A DNA stretch of 64,000 nucleotides from Wolbachia endosymbiont of Ctenocephalides felis wCfeT. GTDB taxonomy: Bacteria; Pseudomonadota; Alphaproteobacteria; Rickettsiales; Anaplasmataceae. A program made the position numbers and the translations under genes. The notes below the pieces were generated by a model. That model saw nothing but the letters and a program-made list of their open reading frames with translations, was not told the DNA's origin and did no database searches. The first letter of the stretch is position 1; every line of letters starts with the position of its first letter. Below are positions 1 through 9,435 of the stretch, piece after piece. The stretch covers positions 1,240,001-1,304,000 of the forward strand of contig NZ_CP051156.1 of assembly GCF_012277295.1 (NCBI RefSeq), given 5' to 3'.

Positions 1-806
1 TCGGTAGTGTATCAAATAGCGAGGCTAGAGTGGCAGAAAAATGCCAAGAAGCATATGAGCAAATTGAGGAAGAGGTAAGCAAGAGCAAAATTTTACATAT
101 CGATGAAACTAGCCATTACAACAAAGGTAAACAGGGCTGGTGCTGGATGTTTGCGAGCAAAATAGGAAGTGTGATCAAATTGACAGAGTCAAGAGGGATG
201 AAAGTCCTGGAAAATAGTAAATTTGGAAAGAATAACAACCTAGTAGTGACCGACAGATATGCAGCTTACAACTACTTTTCCAGCAAGAAAAGGCAGGTCT
301 GTTGGGCACATTTAGCAAGAGATTTTGAAAGGTTGTCTCATAGTTGGAATAGCGAAGTGAAAGTTTTGGGGTATTATTTAAGGAATGTTGCTACTGAATT
401 ATTTGCATTGAAAAAAGCTCTGTTAAAGGATGAAATAGACACATTAAGGTTCATAAGAAGAGCAAGAAAATTACGCAAGCGAACGAGATATTACTTAAAG
501 AATATATCAAATTTACCCGAGGCAATTGGAGCGTCTCGAGTAGCAAAAAATATCATGAAATCGGATCTGATGATGTGGAAATTTTTGGACGATCCAGAAA
601 ATATTCCACTGACAAACAACTATGCTGAGCGACAGATTCGGCATTACGTTGTTTACCGAAAAGTTTCATATTTTACACAATCGAAACGGGGAAATATGTT
701 TCTTGAGAGGATAATTTCATTGTACTTGACTTGGAGGCAAAAGAAGTTAAATCCTTTTCAAAACCTACTGGCTATTGCTTCTTAAGCCATACACCTGAAT
801 GGATAC
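1..806 (+). mobile_element. IS66-family element, copy 1 (right part, cut by window edge)
   Basis: The first 806 bases match the right half of the complete 1461-bp IS66 copies elsewhere in this window. The copy ends with the same right terminus, whose reverse complement begins GTATCCATTCAGGTGTATGG. The left part lies outside the window. The sequence just after the end (GACACTAG) is not shared with any other copy. Confidence 0.95.
3..785 (+). CDS. IS66 transposase, C-terminal part (5' end outside window)
   Basis: The reading frame is open from the window edge and corresponds to about residue 187 onward of the 446-aa transposase encoded by the complete copies. All three DDE acidic residues of the family are present: Asp in HIDETSH, Asp in VVTDRYAAY and Glu in NNYAERQIR. 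The part that can be seen has no stop or frameshift, so this copy may encode an active enzyme, but its N-terminus cannot be judged from here. Confidence 0.9.
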   Translation, partial: GSVSNSEARVAEKCQEAYEQIEEEVSKSKILHIDETSHYNKGKQGWCWMFASKIGSVIKLTESRGMKVLENSKFGKNNNLVVTDRYAAYNYFSSKKRQVCWAHLARDFERLSHSWNSEVKVLGYYLRNVATELFALKKALLKDEIDTLRFIRRARKLRKRTRYYLKNISNLPEAIGASRVAKNIMKSDLMMWKFLDDPENIPLTNNYAERQIRHYVVYRKVSYFTQSKRGNMFLERIISLYLTWRQKKLNPFQNLLAIAS

Positions 807-875
807 GACACTAGGATGACACCTTTGGAACAATGTTCGTACACTTCTGCTGTGGATTAAGAGATCAAGCGATTC

Positions 876-1514
876 TTAGATTTTATATCTCTTGTGCTCA
901 AATTCACATAAATCGTGAATTATGCATGTATCACATAAAGGTCTTTGTGCTTTGCAAACATATCTACCATGTAAAACCAACCAATGGTGCGCATAAAGTA
1001 AGTATTTTTTTGGCACAGCCTTTAAAAGAGATTGCTCTGTTTTAAGCACGTCTTTCTCTTTTACAAGCCCAACCCTATTGCTAACTCTAAAAACGTGAGT
1101 ATCAACTGCTAATGTTGGGATACCAAGCCCTGAGTTTAAAAATACATTTGCGCTTTTTCTGCCAACTCCAGGCAGGGCTACTAAGCTGTCAAAATCAGTG
1201 GGCACTTTGCTATCGTGCCGTTCAATTAATATTTTACACAGTTCTATTATGTTTTTTGCTTTGGAATTATATAGACCTATACTGCTGATGCTTTTTCTTA
1301 GCTCACCTTGCCCAAAACTTAACATTTTTTCTGGAGTATTAACAATGTTAAATAATTCTTTTGTAATTTTATTAACACTTACATCAGTTGTGCGTGCTGA
1401 TAAAACAACCGCAATAAGTAATGTAAAATGATTAGTATAATTTAGCTCTATTTTTGGTGTAGGGTTTGATTGCTGAAACCTTTCAAATATCAGTTCTACT
1501 TTCTCTGAATCCAT
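876..1514 (-). CDS. nth: Endonuclease III (DNA glycosylase/AP lyase)
   Basis: This is a base-excision-repair enzyme that removes oxidised pyrimidines and cleaves the abasic site. The 212-aa length is normal for the family. The helix-hairpin-helix LPGVGRKSANV (residues 114-124) contains the catalytic Lys120, and Asp138 in VDTHVFR is the second active-site residue. Cys187, Cys194, Cys197 and Cys203 have the C-x6-C-x2-C-x5-C spacing of the 4Fe-4S cluster. The gene is intact. Its stop lies 70 bp from the end of an IS66 copy, and the next gene in the same direction (DnaJ-like) is upstream by 21 bp. Confidence 0.95.
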   Translation of the reverse strand: MDSEKVELIFERFQQSNPTPKIELNYTNHFTLLIAVVLSARTTDVSVNKITKELFNIVNTPEKMLSFGQGELRKSISSIGLYNSKAKNIIELCKILIERHDSKVPTDFDSLVALPGVGRKSANVFLNSGLGIPTLAVDTHVFRVSNRVGLVKEKDVLKTEQSLLKAVPKKYLLYAHHWLVLHGRYVCKAQRPLCDTCIIHDLCEFEHKRYKI

Positions 1515-1535
1515 TCATAGAGCTAAAAGCTTATA

Positions 1536-2843
1536 CTATACCGTAACGTTCGGTTGTGCAAACTCAGCTATTTGAGGTGTAAATGGCTGTTCAGTACTAA
1601 CGTCTTGCATGTCAGAATCTACTCCATCTAGATTTCTCTCAGCAAATTCACCTACTAGTTCTGCAAAATATTTCTTAACAAAAGGCATAATAATCGGCAT
1701 TAGTAACTTACGTGGATCATACCACTTTAGTAAGTCAGTTGCCTTTTGCACTCTATCTCTTGGATCTTCTTCAAGCAGGTCTCTCGTATATTTTTCAGTG
1801 TATACTTCAGAACCTTTTGCAAAAATAGGAGCCAGTGCTTCAATTAATATAGCTGCAAATAATAAAGGACTGAGTATAACACCCCCTATAGTTAAACCAT
1901 TTGCAATAAAATTTGTTGTGAGTAGATAAACAGAAAAAGCAGCCAGAGGGTAGTTAATCAAAAACTTGCTAGCTAGTGAAATATAGTTCATTTTATTTAT
2001 AAATTCATCAGTGGAAATTTCTGAATTTTTATACTTTTCCATGTAGCGATTCACTAGTGCCTTAGAAGACATGCCAATAGCGGTATTGAATGCTAGTATC
2101 CACAATGAAAAATAACAGCATATAGTAATTGTAGTTAATAGAGCCAAAAGAACAATACTCATGCTTAAGATAGATATTAGACCATTTTTGCGCTCTATAA
2201 ACTTTTGTGCTAACACTTTCTTGTCCTCATTTATAGGACTTCCCTTTTTTTCCAAAGGGGCAAAGTAATCAAATAATTTTATGCAAGGTTTTGCTAGCTG
2301 TTTCTTTAGTTCTTTAACTAATTTTGCAACCTCTGTTAATTTTTCTAAAGGACTCAAAACTGGGTTTTGTGAAATTAGCATTATCCGTGTTTTAAGCCAA
2401 TCACATTCTTTTTTTGCTTGTTTAAGCGAATTATCCTTATTATGTAACATAGAGATTAGCTGATCATAGGTTTTACCTACTGCTTCTTCTTGGGTAATAT
2501 TTAATGTATCAAATAACTTTTTTCTGTAATAAAATTCATGTATTGTTAAGCGTCCATCGCTTTCAGCATCAATACTAACTTTAACGCAAGGGTCACCTAG
2601 CTCTAAAGGTTCGATATATTTTTTTAGTTCTTGATAAGCTTTATAAATTTGGTTAAACCTATGTTTATCTCCACCTTTGTCTGGATGATTTACGAGAATT
2701 AATTTCTTATGCTGTTCTTTTAGAATTTTTGTAAGTTGTTGATGGTTCTTACCAACAACTTTCCTCGCTTTTATTTCTAGTACATTAAATAGATTACTAT
2801 TATCATGAAATTCTTTCTCAGTTAGAGAAAAATGATTAACCAT
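1536..2843 (-). CDS. DnaJ-domain membrane protein, candidate effector or envelope protein
   Basis: Residues about 20-75 form a J-domain with the essential HPD triad at residues 53-55, which in this family stimulates the ATPase of an Hsp70 partner. The typical DnaJ Gly/Phe region and zinc-binding Cys repeats are absent, so this is a type III J-protein and not DnaJ itself. A helical stretch (about 110-215) is followed by strongly hydrophobic segments at about 225-253 and 295-343, which predict membrane insertion. The C-terminal 90 residues are charged and end in a Pro/Thr-rich tail. The gene lies upstream of nth in the same direction with a 21-bp gap, so they could be co-transcribed. The client and location are unknown. 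Confidence 0.75.
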   Translation of the reverse strand: MVNHFSLTEKEFHDNSNLFNVLEIKARKVVGKNHQQLTKILKEQHKKLILVNHPDKGGDKHRFNQIYKAYQELKKYIEPLELGDPCVKVSIDAESDGRLTIHEFYYRKKLFDTLNITQEEAVGKTYDQLISMLHNKDNSLKQAKKECDWLKTRIMLISQNPVLSPLEKLTEVAKLVKELKKQLAKPCIKLFDYFAPLEKKGSPINEDKKVLAQKFIERKNGLISILSMSIVLLALLTTITICCYFSLWILAFNTAIGMSSKALVNRYMEKYKNSEISTDEFINKMNYISLASKFLINYPLAAFSVYLLTTNFIANGLTIGGVILSPLLFAAILIEALAPIFAKGSEVYTEKYTRDLLEEDPRDRVQKATDLLKWYDPRKLLMPIIMPFVKKYFAELVGEFAERNLDGVDSDMQDVSTEQPFTPQIAEFAQPNVTV

Positions 2844-3040
2844 ATTTGCCCCACGTTAGTTATTATATGCTAATAATACACTAATTTATGCCAATATGAT
2901 ACTGATTTTATTGGGTCTAATAAAATAATATTTTTCCTAATAAATACCCTCTTCATAGCAGTTACTAAAATGACCTTCCTTAAGTTATTACGAATAAAAT
3001 CAATTTTCTCAAATTCATCGAACTGTGCTTTAAAACGGTA

Positions 3041-4375
3041 GTGCCAGGGTTTGAGTATAATGACTATCAATACATAAAAGTCATAGCAGATAGGCTGGAG
3101 GCTGCAAACACTGGTAAAGTTAGGCGCATAATATTCAATATGCCGCCACGCTCGATGAAGTCCATATGTGTGAGTGTTGCGTGGCCTGCGTGGATACTGG
3201 GAAATCAGCCAACTGCAAGGATAATAGTTGCAAGTTATTCTCGATTGCTCAGCGAAAAGCATTCACTTGATACAAGGTGCATAATACAGTCCGATTGGTA
3301 TAGAGAGTTATTTCCAGAAGTGAAATTATCTAAGAGTCAAAATACTAAATATAAATTTCAAACTGTGCAGCAAGGGTTTAGAATAGCAACCTCTGTTGGA
3401 GGCACATTAACTGGAGAGGGTGGCGATTTCATTATTGTGGATGATCCGCTGAGTTCTGCTCAAGCTTTGAGTGAAACATTCAGAAAGCGTGCCATAAATT
3501 GGTTTGATCAGACTTTAGTAACCAGGCTTAATGAGCGGAAAAAAGGAATAATTGTGCTGGTAATGCATAGGCTACATCAGGAGGATTTAACAGGACATTT
3601 ACTTTCTAAGCCAAGGAACATATGGCATCACGTCTGTTTACCGATGGTGCCAGAAAGTGGGCAAATTATCAATTCAGCTCTGGGAGAAGCAAAAGAATTA
3701 TACTCAAGAAAGGAAGGTGAATTACTATATCCCATTGATGATGAAGAAATTGAAATGATAAAAATTGAACTTGGAAGTTATGCCTTTGCTGCGCAATATC
3801 AGCAGAATCCTTTGCTATTTTCAAGTGGCATGATTAAACAGGAATGGTTGAAGTGCTACAAAAATTTTCCTGATAGCCTTACACATGTGGCTCAAAGTTG
3901 GGACACTGCAGTTTCAATAAACGACACTAGTGACTTTAGCGTATGCACCACCTGGGCGAAAATGGAGAATAAATTCTATTTACTTGACGTATATCGTGCA
4001 AAACTTGAATATCCAGCGCTTAAAGAGCAAGTTTTGTCATTAGAAGCAAGGTGGGAACCACATGCAATTCTGATTGAAGCAAAAGCAAGTGGGCAGCAAC
4101 TAATTCAAGAGTTAAAAATTAGTAGTGATCTGCCCACCACTGAGGTATTTCCACATAATGATAAGCTTGCTAGGTTTTGTCAAGTGGTTCCGATGATAGA
4201 GTCTGGTAGGGTATTTTAACCACATCAGGCAGTGTGGTTAAATGATTTCGAGCATGAAATGCTGATGTTTCCAGGGGCTCGTTATGATGATCAGGTAGAC
4301 AGCATGGTGCAATATTTGCAGTGGGTAAAAAAAGCTAGTAACAATATCTTGAGAATTAGAGATTTTTCCAACTAA
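3041..4375 (+). pseudogene. Phage terminase large subunit, relic with internal stop
   Basis: Terminase large subunits cut and pump phage DNA into capsids. The ATPase part is clear: PPRSMKS (residues 35-41) fits a terminase Walker A and IIVDDP (131-136) a Walker B, followed downstream by an RNase-H-like nuclease segment containing SWDTA. A TAA at 4217-4219 interrupts the frame, but the same frame continues for 51 codons with family-like sequence (FPGARYDDQVDSMVQYLQW) to a stop at 4375. The N-terminus is also uncertain. Frame-compatible sequence extends upstream to about 2984 without an ATG, and the first usable start is the GTG at 3041. No other phage gene is adjacent, so this is an isolated prophage remnant. 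Confidence 0.85.
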
Positions 4376-4385
4376 TGGCTCTTTG

Positions 4386-4470
4386 TCTTGCATAAATTCC
4401 ATGTACAAACATTGCATTTTGGGCCATTTATTCACAAAATGGAGTCTCCAGTGCTACATTTTTGTCAACG
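4386..4470. repeat. Degenerate dispersed repeat
   Basis: The segment with TGTACAAACATTGCATTTTG followed by GGCCATTTATTCACAAAATG resembles 34948-35000 (TGTACGAACGTTGCGTTTTA then GGCCATTTACCCACAAAACG). Both continue into a short motif ending in agtgct or agtagct. It fills most of the 163-bp gap after the terminase relic. No gene is visible in that gap. Confidence 0.55.
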
Positions 4471-4538
4471 AATTACTTGACCTTTACAGGAATAACACCA
4501 TTTTCTAACGCGTAAAGTATTTCAAATTGATAAAAAAT

Positions 4539-5357
4539 TTAACTCTTATAATCGTTCAAATCTAGTATTACTTCGTTAATATAACGCTCATTTGCGCCTT
4601 TAATAATAAATCTTATTCCGTTTTTATATTCAATAATTTCACCTACAGAAGGAACCTTGTCTGCAATCGATAAAATCAAGCCGCCAATAGTAGCATAATC
4701 TTCCTCAGAATCACGTAACTCTATATTTAAATCTTCTTCTAAATCTTTTATAAGAGCTCTTGCTGAAACTTCAAATTTATTCTCAGGTAACTTAACAATT
4801 GCATACTCTGAGCTAGCCTCATCTTCATTGTCAATGTTTGGTATCATTTCTTCTATAAGATCAGTCATTGAAACTAGACCGTCAGTTCCACCATATTCAT
4901 CCAGTACAATAGCTAGGCTCGATTTAGAGGATCTCATCTTAACAAAAAGATTAGTTGCCTTCATTGAAGGTGGGACAAATACCACACTCTGTATTATACT
5001 TCTTAAGTTAAAGTTTTCATCTTTGCTAAGAATAACATCTTTTGTATAGAAAAAGCCTACTACATTATCAAAATTACTTTTGTAAATAGGTATTTTAGTA
5101 TAATAAGTATTTTCTATTTTCTTCAGCACTTCGTTTCTGCTTGAGTCAATATCCACCGCGCATATCTCCGTGCGTGGAACCATTATATTTACTATGCTAC
5201 AATCGTGAAACTTCAACAGGCTATTAAATATATTAAGGTTTGGCAGATCTTTTATTAATGCTTCGGTTGCACACCTTTTTAGCATGGGAACTTTTTTAAA
5301 AAGAAACAAAAAGATCCTATATGCTATCTTTTCCATCAAAGTCCTCTTTTTATTCAA
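4539..5357 (-). CDS. tlyC: CBS-pair / CorC-HlyC domain protein (TlyC-like)
   Basis: Two CBS domains (roughly residues 67-118 and 136-182 counted from the outermost start at 5384; the second contains VLDEYGGTDGLVS) are followed by a CorC/HlyC domain of about 90 residues (SEYAIVKL to the end). The N-terminal membrane domain of full-length CorC-type transporters is missing, as in rickettsial TlyC proteins. I place the start at the TTG at 5357 because AGGAGAT lies just before it. An in-frame TTG at 5384 would put that ribosome site inside the gene, and ATG at 5336 is a third option. It is divergent from hemE across the probable origin. Its biochemical role (ion homeostasis or membrane-active protein) is unproven. 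Confidence 0.85.
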   Translation of the reverse strand: MNKKRTLMEKIAYRIFLFLFKKVPMLKRCATEALIKDLPNLNIFNSLLKFHDCSIVNIMVPRTEICAVDIDSSRNEVLKKIENTYYTKIPIYKSNFDNVVGFFYTKDVILSKDENFNLRSIIQSVVFVPPSMKATNLFVKMRSSKSSLAIVLDEYGGTDGLVSMTDLIEEMIPNIDNEDEASSEYAIVKLPENKFEVSARALIKDLEEDLNIELRDSEEDYATIGGLILSIADKVPSVGEIIEYKNGIRFIIKGANERYINEVILDLNDYKS

Positions 5358-5752
5358 CCTATCTCCTATAATGAGTTTAGACAAGATTTACAAAAAAAAC
5401 TGTTACTAAATGTTTAATAACTATGTGAATAATGTCAAATTAATCTGTGCACAATTTGTTGATACAAAATACTCACAATTATTCCACAATAATTTCACAG
5501 ACATGTACATGATTATATAACAGCAGCCAGTAATGAGTTATTTTCCATAAAAGAAAATTGCTAACACGTTCAACATCTTACTTATACACACAAATTATAA
5601 TCGAAAATCATTAATATACGAAAGTTACTAACATATTTATCAACAAATCAAACAACAGAAAACTTTACTAAATTTTAAGTTACTAACAAATCATTGAAGA
5701 ATTACTATTACTACTATACTCTTAAGTATAAGAAAGAATTAAATAAAGTAGA
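5358..5752. other. oriC: Probable chromosomal replication origin (oriC)
   Basis: This very AT-rich gap of about 395 bp lies between divergent tlyC (COG1253) and hemE, the gene pair reported to flank the Wolbachia origin. Two perfect DnaA boxes of the form TTATNCACA are visible: TTATACACA at 5582-5590 and, on the minus strand, TTATTCACA at 5424-5432. Close variants are TTGTGCACA (minus strand, 5446-5454), TTATCAACA at 5637-5645 and TATCAACAA (minus strand, 5458-5466). The motif GTTACTAACA occurs at 5624-5633 and 5679-5688, with GTTACTAAAT at 5402. No exact TTAA-N7-TTAA CtrA site was found by eye. Confidence 0.75.
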
Positions 5753-6766
5753 TTGAAAGTGAACGTGATAGTAGCAGAAACAATAAAGGGTACTAAGCAA
5801 TGTAAGGTGCCTATTTGGCTAATGCGTCAGGCAGGTAGGTCTCTTCCGGAGTACAGAGAGGCCGTAAGTAGCTTTAAAAATTTCATGGAAATGTGTTACA
5901 ACACAGATCTTATGGTAGAGCTAACACTTCAGCCAGTAAAGAGATTTGATATGGATGCGGCTATAATATTTTCTGACATCTTAACAATACTCAATATGCT
6001 AGGTTGTGAGGTAAATTTTGTTCGTGGTGTTGGACCAAAAATAAAGCCTATAAGAAACTCTGCAGAGTTGAATTGTGTTGAAGGGGTGGAAAATAGTGCC
6101 AAGAGAGTTCTAAGTGCTATAAAGGCAGTTAGAGAGCTACTGCCTAAGGAAAAAACTCTTATAGGATTTGCTGGTGGACCTTGGACGGTAACTTCCTATT
6201 TGATAGAGGGTGGAGGAAGCAAAACTTTTTCTAAAGTACTTAATTTTTGTTCTAAAGATTTAAAAGAAATAATTGACAAAATTACGGATGAAACTGCTGC
6301 TTACTTAATTAAGCAAATAGAATATGGAGCAGATGTTATTCAGTTGTTTGATAGTAACGCTGGTGTATTATCCGAACCTTTGTTTAGAGAGTATATTGTG
6401 GAGCCGACGAAGAAAATTGTCTCTACTATAAGAAGTAAATTTCCTAACTTTCCGATAATAGGTTTTCCAAGATCTGCAGGAAACCTTTACAAAGAGTACT
6501 GTAAGCATACTAGTGTGTCTGCAGTTAGCATAGACTATGATGTTTCAATTGAATGGGCAAGGGATAATCTACAGATACCAATACAAGGGAATCTTAATCC
6601 TAGTCTTTTGGCTTATGATATAGAGGAAGCACTAAAGGAAACAAAGCGCATTATGGATTGTTTCAGAGATTTACCTTTTGTGTTTAATCTTGGACATGGT
6701 GTGCTTCCTGACACCCCGGTTGAAAATATTGCTGCTTTGGTAAACTTGGTAAAAAGTTATCAATGA
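5753..6766 (+). CDS. hemE: Uroporphyrinogen decarboxylase
   Basis: The enzyme converts uroporphyrinogen III to coproporphyrinogen III in heme synthesis, in the cytosol. The 337-aa length is typical. The first family signature [15 protein letters not shown] spans residues 20-34, and the second signature ([17 protein letters not shown]) spans residues 138-154. Asp75 in FSDIL and Tyr149 match the active-site residues. The start is a TTG codon without a strong ribosome site. No in-frame ATG exists near the N-terminus that would keep the conserved beginning. The gene is transcribed away from the probable origin. Confidence 0.97.
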   Translation: MKVNVIVAETIKGTKQCKVPIWLMRQAGRSLPEYREAVSSFKNFMEMCYNTDLMVELTLQPVKRFDMDAAIIFSDILTILNMLGCEVNFVRGVGPKIKPIRNSAELNCVEGVENSAKRVLSAIKAVRELLPKEKTLIGFAGGPWTVTSYLIEGGGSKTFSKVLNFCSKDLKEIIDKITDETAAYLIKQIEYGADVIQLFDSNAGVLSEPLFREYIVEPTKKIVSTIRSKFPNFPIIGFPRSAGNLYKEYCKHTSVSAVSIDYDVSIEWARDNLQIPIQGNLNPSLLAYDIEEALKETKRIMDCFRDLPFVFNLGHGVLPDTPVENIAALVNLVKSYQ

Positions 6767-6801
6767 GTGCATAACTTTTTAGTTAATTTAAAAGTTGAAA
6801 T

Positions 6802-7587
6802 TTAATCCACAACCTTCATTCCCACCACGTTGTACCCTGAATCAACATGGAGGATTTCTCCAGTAGTACCGCTACTTAAATCGCTTAATAGATAAAGTGC
6901 TGCCTTTCCAACATCCTCAATAGTGGTATTTCGCCTTAGTGGAGCATTGTTTCTGTTCCACTCTGATATAAAGTGAAAATCACTTATTCCAGAGGACGCT
7001 AAAGTTCTAATTGGACCAGCGGAAATAGCATTAACTCTTATATTCTGTGGTCCAAGATCACATGCTAAATATCTTACGCTCGCTTCAAGTGCTGCTTTAC
7101 ATAAGCCCATAACGTTATAATTTGGCATAACTTTTTCAGCACCATAGTAAGATAAGGTAAGCAAACTTCCACCGCTTGGCATCACCTTTTCAGCCCTTTG
7201 TGCTAAAGCAGTGAAAGAGTAGCACGATATATTCATTGCATTTTGGAAATTATTCAGCGAAGTATTAACATATTTACCACTTAACTCATTTTTATCAGAA
7301 AATGCAATAGCATGTACTAAAAAGTCAAGAGTACCCCACTTTTCCTTTATTGTACTAAACATAGAGTCTATGGTTTCTTCATTTGAAACATCGCAATTTA
7401 ATACTAATTCTGCATTTAACTCTTCTGCTATAGGTGATAATTTTTCTCTTATTGCTTCATTCTGATAGGTAATAGCAAGCTCTGCTCCATTGTCTGAGAT
7501 AGTTTTTGCTATACCGTATGCTATCGATCTTTTATTTATTATTCCAGTTATTAACCCTTTCTTGCCTTGTAGTAAATTTGTTGACAT
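6802..7587 (-). CDS. fabI: Enoyl-[acyl-carrier-protein] reductase (NADH)
   Basis: This enzyme performs the last reduction in each round of type II fatty-acid elongation. The N-terminal dinucleotide-binding segment GLITGIINKRSIAYGIA (residues 11-27) and the catalytic Tyr157/Lys164 pair within YNVMGLCKAALEAS are those of FabI, not FabG. Length (261 aa) is normal. The gene is convergent with hemE, with only 35 bp between the stops, and lies 45 bp downstream of the chpT-like gene on the same strand. Confidence 0.96.
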   Translation of the reverse strand: MSTNLLQGKKGLITGIINKRSIAYGIAKTISDNGAELAITYQNEAIREKLSPIAEELNAELVLNCDVSNEETIDSMFSTIKEKWGTLDFLVHAIAFSDKNELSGKYVNTSLNNFQNAMNISCYSFTALAQRAEKVMPSGGSLLTLSYYGAEKVMPNYNVMGLCKAALEASVRYLACDLGPQNIRVNAISAGPIRTLASSGISDFHFISEWNRNNAPLRRNTTIEDVGKAALYLLSDLSSGTTGEILHVDSGYNVVGMKVVD

Positions 7588-7632
7588 AAAGCTGCATCAT
7601 GTTGCTTAAGTAAATGTGCAGCATCAGCAGAC

Positions 7633-8282
7633 TTAAGTCAACCTTATCTGCACTTCTATGAGGTTGTTATTGCAAATGTAACTAACCTCAGCATTATAGG
7701 ACTTTAATAACAGAGAAGTCATATAAACGTTAATATCTTTTGTATTTAAATTAGTATCGCTTTTATTGCTTAGCTTATCCGTCAATGATCCGCTAAGCGG
7801 TTTATTTTCATTTGAAATTCTTATAGTTAATAGCGTTTTACTTCCTTCTTTACTTAGTAAAATTGATACTTGCTCAACTCCTGCTACTGCACTAGCTATA
7901 GTTAGTACCATGCTAGAAACTACTTTATTTATTTTCTCAACTAGACTTTCGTCTTCTACTGCGTAGTACTCACCTATTTCCCACGCAAGTTTTATTTTTT
8001 TTTTAGTAAGTAATTTTTGATATTTGACTTAGTCTGATCAAAACTTCGATTATCTGCTGAAGAGGAATAAGCCTGCTTCATGACATTATGCTGATATATT
8101 AGGTAATAGGAGCTTTCTTTCAGTAAAGATAGTGCATCGTTCTGAGCATCATTATCATAATCATTTTCATCAAACTCTTCTAAACCAAACATTATTCCAT
8201 TCATAGAATTAGCAAAGTCATGAAGTAATCGTCCTGATAGTAACTCCATTGCTAGTAGTGTGTTTTTGATGTTTTCGTTCAT
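7633..8282 (-). pseudogene. chpT: ChpT-like histidine phosphotransferase, split at a 10-base homopolymer
   Basis: ChpT relays phosphate from the kinase CckA to CtrA in alphaproteobacterial cell-cycle control. The first part (from ATG at 8282) contains RLLHDFANSMNGI, with the expected phospho-accepting His followed by Asp in the dimerisation helix. The frame stops right after a run of ten A residues (top-strand T at 7995-8004). A one-base shift at the run continues with KIKLAWEIGEYYAVEDES and joins the C-terminal ATPase-like domain that ends at 7633. The restored protein would be about 216 aa, normal for ChpT. The break may be a real loss, a slippage site that yields some full-length protein, or a sequencing error. 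Confidence 0.8.
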
Positions 8283-8417
8283 TTGATAATTATAAATGAT
8301 GACAAAATTAAAGTTACCCTGTATTAGTAAGGATGTGATAGTCAATTACGAGAAGGTTGCATTTTTTGTTCATGACTATTAATATGTTATTAATAATTAC
8401 TAATTTGTAAAGTATTT

Positions 8418-9422
8418 ATGAATACTTATGCTAAATCGGGTATAGACCTAGAATTGTATAATGAGCTAATAAAAGAAGTCAAACCTATTGTTGAGAGCAC
8501 CAAAGGTAAGGAAGTAATCAGCGAAGTAGGCTCTTTTTCTGCATTATTTGACTTTGCTGCACTGAGTAAGAAATATAACCATCCTGTATTAGTTTCATCG
8601 ACTGATGGAGTAGGGACAAAGCTGTTAATAGCTCAAGAAGTAAATAATCACGACACTATAGGCATAGATTTAGTAGCAATGTGCGTGAATGACTTGCTTG
8701 CACAAGGAGCAACGCCTTTATTTTTCCTCGATTATTTTGCATCTGGCACTCTTGATAGAAGTGTTTTACTGTCTGTAGTTAAAAGTATTACAGAAGGGTG
8801 TAAGCAGGCTAAGATAGCGCTAGTTGGAGGAGAAACTGCAGAAATGCCGGGAATGTATGGTGAAAATCACTATGACCTTGCAGGTTTTGTTGTTGGTGTG
8901 GTTGACAAAGAGCAAATACTTCCAAAGTATGACATAATAAAAGAAGGTGATTGTTTGATTGGCTTGGAGTCAAGTGGCATCCATTCAAATGGATTTTCTT
9001 TAGTGCGTCATATTTTTAAAGATCTTGGTATAAATTATAAAGATTTATCACCGTGGGATAATAAATCATGGGGAGAGGTATTACTTGAACCAACAAAGAT
9101 ATATGTTGATTCTCTATTGCCTGTAATGTCAAAAGTGAAAGGTATTGCACACATTACAGGTGGTGGGTTAGTAGATAATGTTCCACGTATTCTCCCCAAA
9201 GGTTTACGTGTAGGCGTAGATGCTGGTTCTTGGGGGTGGCCTGAAATATTTTCATGGCTAATGGAAGAGGGTAAAATTAAAAAAGAAGAGATGTTAAAAA
9301 CGTTTAACTGTGGTATTGGGATGGTGTTGGCCGTGGATCACGAAGACGTGCAGGATGTGGAAAGCTATTTTCAAAAACGTGGAGAGAAAGCTAAAGTGAT
9401 AGGGCATATTATTGGTCGTTAA
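8418..9422 (+). CDS. purM: Phosphoribosylformylglycinamidine cyclo-ligase (AIR synthetase)
   Basis: The enzyme closes the imidazole ring in step five of purine synthesis. At 334 aa it has normal length. Family loops visible are SSTDGVGTKL (residues 60-69) and VGGETAEMPGMYGE (136-149), followed later by GIHSNGFSLVR. It stands alone, divergent from chpT, and its stop is 13 bp before the left end of an IS66 copy. That insertion has not damaged the coding sequence but has separated the gene from whatever followed it. Confidence 0.97.
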   Translation: MNTYAKSGIDLELYNELIKEVKPIVESTKGKEVISEVGSFSALFDFAALSKKYNHPVLVSSTDGVGTKLLIAQEVNNHDTIGIDLVAMCVNDLLAQGATPLFFLDYFASGTLDRSVLLSVVKSITEGCKQAKIALVGGETAEMPGMYGENHYDLAGFVVGVVDKEQILPKYDIIKEGDCLIGLESSGIHSNGFSLVRHIFKDLGINYKDLSPWDNKSWGEVLLEPTKIYVDSLLPVMSKVKGIAHITGGGLVDNVPRILPKGLRVGVDAGSWGWPEIFSWLMEEGKIKKEEMLKTFNCGIGMVLAVDHEDVQDVESYFQKRGEKAKVIGHIIGR

Positions 9423-9435
9423 AAAACAGCATTTT

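Noticed and set aside
833-1045. 70-residue plus-strand frame overlapping the end of nth
   Set aside because: It is antisense to the conserved 4Fe-4S cluster region of nth and has no family features.
3041-4375. An intact prophage near the origin
   Set aside because: Only the terminase is recognisable. Flanking genes are nth, a DnaJ-domain protein and tlyC, and no portal, capsid, tail or integrase gene is present.
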